From the NCBI GenBank assembly GCA_963922205.1, contig CAWUHX010000029.1, positions 1,426,001 to 1,490,000 on the forward strand: a stretch of 64,000 nt of DNA, written 5' to 3'. Made by a program: the position numbers and the translations under genes. Under the pieces are notes generated by a model that worked only from the letters and a program-made list of their open reading frames with translations, did not search any database and had not been told where the DNA came from. Below are positions 40,101 through 46,100 of the stretch, one piece after another. The stretch's first letter is position 1, and each line of letters begins with the position of its first letter. The stretch is from Romanomermis culicivorax. Lineage: Eukaryota; Nematoda; Enoplea; Mermithida; Mermithidae.

Positions 40101-43100
40101 ATCACTCAATGGCACGGAATTCTCTAATCTCAGTACAAAAAAATTTACAAAAATTGAATCTCAAAACCTTAGAATGCAAAATTTTTTGAGAAGTATTTCC
40201 GTTATATGAAATCAGCGACGTTTAGTTGTTAAAACGGACTCAGAATTTCTAATAAACCAATTCAGGATATGAGCTTACTTGCTTCGGAAATTTTGCAATT
40301 CGAAACATGGCGGTATCGCATTTTTGTCCAGTTTATACAAAGTGTTGAATACTTTCATCTCTGAAAATAAAGAAAGAACATTACATCACATATTGATATA
40401 TCATACAGTTATTTAACTAGCATAAATCGCATTTTTGTTTTTCCAGGATGCCCAACAATTTTCCAAAATGAAATTCCCAGCTGTTTCCAAATTATGAAGG
40501 TCATTTATCCAGAACTTTTCAGGTTTTTTCAAAGCAAAAATCATCTTTAATTCATATATATAATGGTAAAAGTATTTACTAGAGGCTGAAAACACTATGG
40601 AGCCCATACGATCATGAAATTTTATCAAATTAATTTTAAAATATTTTCATTTTTTCAATTCTGCGATTCAGCAAATTTTTTTCCTTTCGAATTCAATTTG
40701 AACTCAGATTAATGCCAAAAATTATAATTGAGAAAAGCTAGAAAAATTCAGATTTTGAATTTTCTTTGAAGTTAATATTTTTTACGTCGAACTCGCAAAT
40801 GTTTTTCCTTTTTCGAAATTTTTTTTTCAGCAAACAGTATGATTTGGAGAAAAAATGTGTATGACCTAATCTAAGGCAGAGTGCCCCATGGGGAGGAGTA
40901 TGAGGGGGTATTCGTATTACCCCTACCTAAAAAAATATGGAACGAATTTGTATAGCTAATTTGTAATTAAACCGATTATACAGACTCATGTTTACAATAA
41001 CTATAGTCTGGTTTTCTTCCCCTCATTTTTCTTATTGTCCTTCTAGAAAATGAAATTAGAGTAAATAGACCAGTTTAGATTGTGGTAATTTTCTGCTAAA
41101 CGACATGTCATAGAGCTGCAAATGTTCCAGCCAACTCAACCAGCTTTGACAATCATTTGCGAAAAGATTATACAAAAAGTTTGTGTGGGTGTGCCCATTT
41201 AGATGCATTATATAGAAAGCAGGGGCCGTATTCGTAAAGGAGGCTAAAGTTTAAAGTCTATAGACCGGCCTACATGTAGACCAGACTGAAGTCTGTGTTC
41301 ATAAAAGATTTTTTTAGCTGTCTTAATATAGACCGGTCTATAGACTTTAGCCCGTTAGAAAAAGACTAGTAGAAACTGTGATATTACTAATAGAATCGAA
41401 TATTAGTAGCCATAACTCTATAAATAATTGAGATGAAACTTTTTGAGAGACGTTTTTGGGTTGGACTCAGGAAGATCTACAGATCGATGTCCAGTTTGCC
41501 GTATTCTGGAAAAAAAACTTGAATTTAAAAAAAAAAATTTCCAAACCGTAAATTTATACTCAAAGTGTTCAAATATATGATAGAAAAATACTAATAATTC
41601 CTAATTGCTCAATCAAATATTTTCCCGTCATTATTTCACCAAAAAACTTTTACATGAGATAGGATAGTCGCTGAAGCCTCTTGAGTGATGAATGTACATA
41701 ATAATGATGCTATTTGTAAAAAAATTCAAGTTCAATCAATGGACAGAAAAAATAGAATAAATTTGTTTGCCTTTCACATCTATAAATGAAGCATAGAAGT
41801 AAAAAAATACTCCAAAATATTATGTCGGATATCTCGAAAAAATCCTTCCCGCCTCAACACCATACATGCACGCGGCGGGGGTTTGGGGGGTTTGACCCCA
41901 AGCAGATTTTTATTGACCCCCAGCAGAATCTTGCTGACCCCCAGCAGATTTGACGCCCCCAGCAATAATTGAGAAATTGATGAAGAAAAATGAGCAAGAG
42001 AAAAGAGAAAGTCGTCATAAAAATGGAAATGATGCTGTAGTTTAACAATTTTTCTAAACAAGGCATACTTGATCCCAAAGGAGTAACATAACTTTAAAAA
42101 GTGCATTCTAAGATAATTATTCTACATATCTGACTAATATAGTTGTAAGAATATGCTGTTCGGGCGTTAGAATACCTTTCTTTTCGTTATCATGAACGAA
42201 AAAAAATTTTGTGTTCCACCCCCTGTTCTGGCTGACCCCCAGCAGAATTTCTATGCTGTGCATGTATGCTCAACACCCTTTATATTCAACCGTTAAATTT
42301 AAAAAAGCAGCCATTTCAATGAAAAATTTTGGTGTAAATACATTTAGCTAGAGCTAGAGTAGCAGGCTAATTTCTTTGTCCAAAAGTCGATCGATTTAGA
42401 CCGGCTTTTAGACTTTAAACTTTTTATGAACACCGTTTTTTCTCGATTTTGGTCTATAGACTTTAGCCTCTTTATGAATACGGCCCAGACTATTTAAAAG
42501 AACTTGATTTCGGTTTTACGTAATCAGGATTTCGAATCATATTCAGAATCATCTTGATAAAATAAAAATCTTTTGCAACCGCACCGCTCGAGCTCAGGTT
42601 CACGCCCGAGAGCTCGCGACATTTTGAGCTCGCGATAAATGAAATCATTCCGAGATTATTAAAACCGCTGATTGCGAGTCCGCGACTATTTTGCTGGAGA
42701 TAATCGCAAGCTCAGACTTGAACCTGAATATTGCAACTGGTCCCAGGTCTGTTAGTCACCCTGTTTTTCGTAAGATTTTGCGTCATTGACCAATTTTGAA
42801 AAAGAAGTTACGCTGCGAAAATTACCAGAGAAAATGACTCACCTTGTTCAACTGCGCTCTGATTCAGTTTCTCGTATGTTTCTTCACTAACGTATATAGG
42901 TACCGTTGACGAACCTTGGTTTTTCCCGAGGAAACACTACAATATAGAATCAAAATATTTTTACATCCTATGTCAGGAATTAAAATTGGACAAAAATTAC
43001 TGCAACGTTTCCAACATGCAGCATAAGTGCAGGTAGCAAAGGATTACATATCAACTCACAAAAACCCGAAACTATAAATGAAGATTTCAAAGCAACTACT

Positions 43101-46100
43101 TTTCCTAGCGGGATAACCTCTCTAGCAAGGTACCCATTGTCGAAACATAAGAGTACGAATCAAGATATTATAGTTGCGTAGGACTTTGTTAATTTTTTTG
43201 ATTTCTGACAATTCGTTATTTTTACGCAATGCAAGTTTTCACGGCTGTGTAAAACGTTTTGGTGCCTGTTTTTGCACGGTTCAAAGGCCGCACACCAGCT
43301 TTTGAAGCTGAAAATTGAGTTTCGAGGTGTCTAAAAAGCGTCAAAGCGCAGAGCTGAATAAATTTCAGACTTTAACGTGATTTCAATGAATGTTGCAAGA
43401 ATTTGTAAACTATACATTTTTTATCAAACAATTTATGATTTTTTTATTTTAAAAACGTCATGATTCGTTCCTTTTTCAAAAAAATAATCGAATTCACATC
43501 TTTTGGAGAAACTTCGTTTCATTAACTGTATCTGAAGCGTTTCATACAAGTTAAAGATTATACGGTTAGCTTCTCAGCTTTTTGCGCTGTAGTTAACGCT
43601 AATATTGGATGATGTTATAATACCTTTACATCAATGGGCTATTTCAAATATTAGCTGTTTTTTCTCAATTACTTGGGCACGAAAAAAAGCGCAAGAACCT
43701 TTTTGGACCTTTTATGCACAGTACAAAAAAAGTCGCACAGAAAAACACTCCTGACAATGACTGCATTGTCATTTGAGCATAACTTCCGCAGTATATAATC
43801 TTACTATCTCTGGATGTGCCTAAATGTAAATGATTAATTGGTGGCATATTTATCCATTTTATATACAAAAATTCATTCACGGGATTCATTTGGTAATACG
43901 TATTGCTGCTTTCAAGAATTATCAATTTATAAATCTCCTCTCGCTCCAGTATCGGGAGTTTTTTTGAAGACAATCGATTTAGTATTTTTCAGACATTAAG
44001 GCATTCAAAACATTTTAGCTCAAAGAAAAAAGCATTGTCGAAGGAATTTGTTCAGCTTATTTGTCGCCACCTCAAATATTCCAATTAAGCGGACAAAAAA
44101 GGCACTTAAAGGAGATCGGTCGCTTCTTTACGTATTCATGAACTAATTTGTTTTCCTTTTTGCACGAAAAGAACTCCCGAATCCTTCTTCTTGAACGCAT
44201 TGCTTCGCTAATAATTTCTGACAAAAAGAAAACATATTCCTCGGTCAAAAGCGGATTAGTTCCTTCTTCACATTAATCTGGTGTGTTTCGGGCGTGAGAT
44301 ACGTTTTCATCTAGTACTAATGACGAGAGTAGTTTGAAACCAGTGTTTTTTCTGCACCCGGCTTTCTCCACAGTGCAGAAAAGCCAAAAGAAGTTTCTGC
44401 ACTGCGGTTTTCTCCTGTTACCACTGTTTTTCCCCCGGGCCCATTTCCCAAGTGGGAAAAGGGTCAAAATTTTTTTCCCAAAGTCGTTTTTTGCTTAAAA
44501 ATGCTCATAGACGTCTTATTTATGAGTTTTTGAGCTTTCTCAAACCTTCTGGTATTTTTAGAGCCTTCAATTCATTAAAATTGAGAAAAAATTGAAATTT
44601 TCCAGTTTGATCGAAGTCTAGTCTACAAGCATTGTGGAAAAAAATTTTCCAGTAAACTATCCAAGAGCATAATGACCTTGAATTATATGAGAAATCGATG
44701 GTTAAGTCCTCTATGGTGACTAGTGAGGGCCCAAAAAAGATATTAAATTTATTTCCAGCGTGGGCAAAATTTTTCGAATATTGACATTATGCGACGCTGG
44801 AAAATCAATTTTAAGAACATTTATTTCAAGAATAAGATTCAACTTTGTGTTCAGAAGTCGTAATTTCTAGAATTTTATTATTTGAAAAATTTTAAAACCC
44901 GTAATTTATTTGTAAAGTCCCATGAACTTGGCCGAAAAGATATAAGTAAGAAGAGTAGAAATTTCGGGAAACTACTTCTATGAAACTTTTGAATTGATGT
45001 TACATTAAGAAGGGAATAATTGCTTCAAACTGTTTAGAGACTTGACGTATTGATCTTTCTTAAAAAAACGTCTCAAGAAAAAAATACGATTCATCATTAA
45101 ATAGCAACATAAAATATTGAAGATTGCCAATTAAAGCATGAAATAATACGTTTAAGAAGATGAAAACGATTATAGATTAAGTGATAAGTGAAGGTAGACA
45201 TGCTAAAAGCCGCGCTTGAGCTATGTAATACATAATAATGATTATAAATGTTTTTTGTGAGAAAAATTTTAAGATTGTGACCCTCAAAAATGCACTAAAA
45301 TGCATCTTTTCTGTATCCGATCCCCAAAATTTTCTTCCCCAAATAGCGAAAGAGCTCAAAATTTTTTCCCTTTCCTGAATTTTTTCAACGAGAGGCACGA
45401 CTTGGGGAAAAACAGTGTCTGTTACAACACAATAATAGTGAATATAGGAAAAAAGCAAATTAAATGTGTAATTCAATGTTAAATTTGAACGAATTTATAG
45501 TTTTTTGTTGAGACACTTTTAAGTTTGAATAATTGATTTTAAAAGTTCAGAATCAATGACTGACACATTATAGAAGAATATGTGATCAAACACATAACTC
45601 AAAAAAATTCTGCACCAGTGTAGAAATCACCAAAAAAGTTCTGCCCGAAGCCTAAAAAGTCTGCACTGTGCAGAAAAAAATACCGTTTGAAACCATCACA
45701 ATCATGCAGGAGGGTTGGGAAGACTTGACCCGCAGCAAATCTCAATATTTTTAGAGATGATCGAAATGAAAATGAAGCTATTTTCACACGACTTTTCTAA
45801 ATAGAGCATATTTGATTCCAACAGCAAAAATGACTGTCATTTATTATAAGGCAAAGTTGTACATTGGTTCATCTACACATGATTAGAAGATGACCAAACA
45901 CTCCGATCATGTTATTATCGAGAATAATTCAAAAACTAAACGGAATAGTTTTGGTGCAACCTTCTTTTTGACCAAGCTATAAGGACGAAGAAAAAGTTCG
46001 ACAGAAAAAGCTCACAGTTTACCATACCCTGACTAGCTGACTGTCCATATACGAAAAAGCTGGTCTGGAAAAACGTTTATAACATATTTTAACTCTTTCA

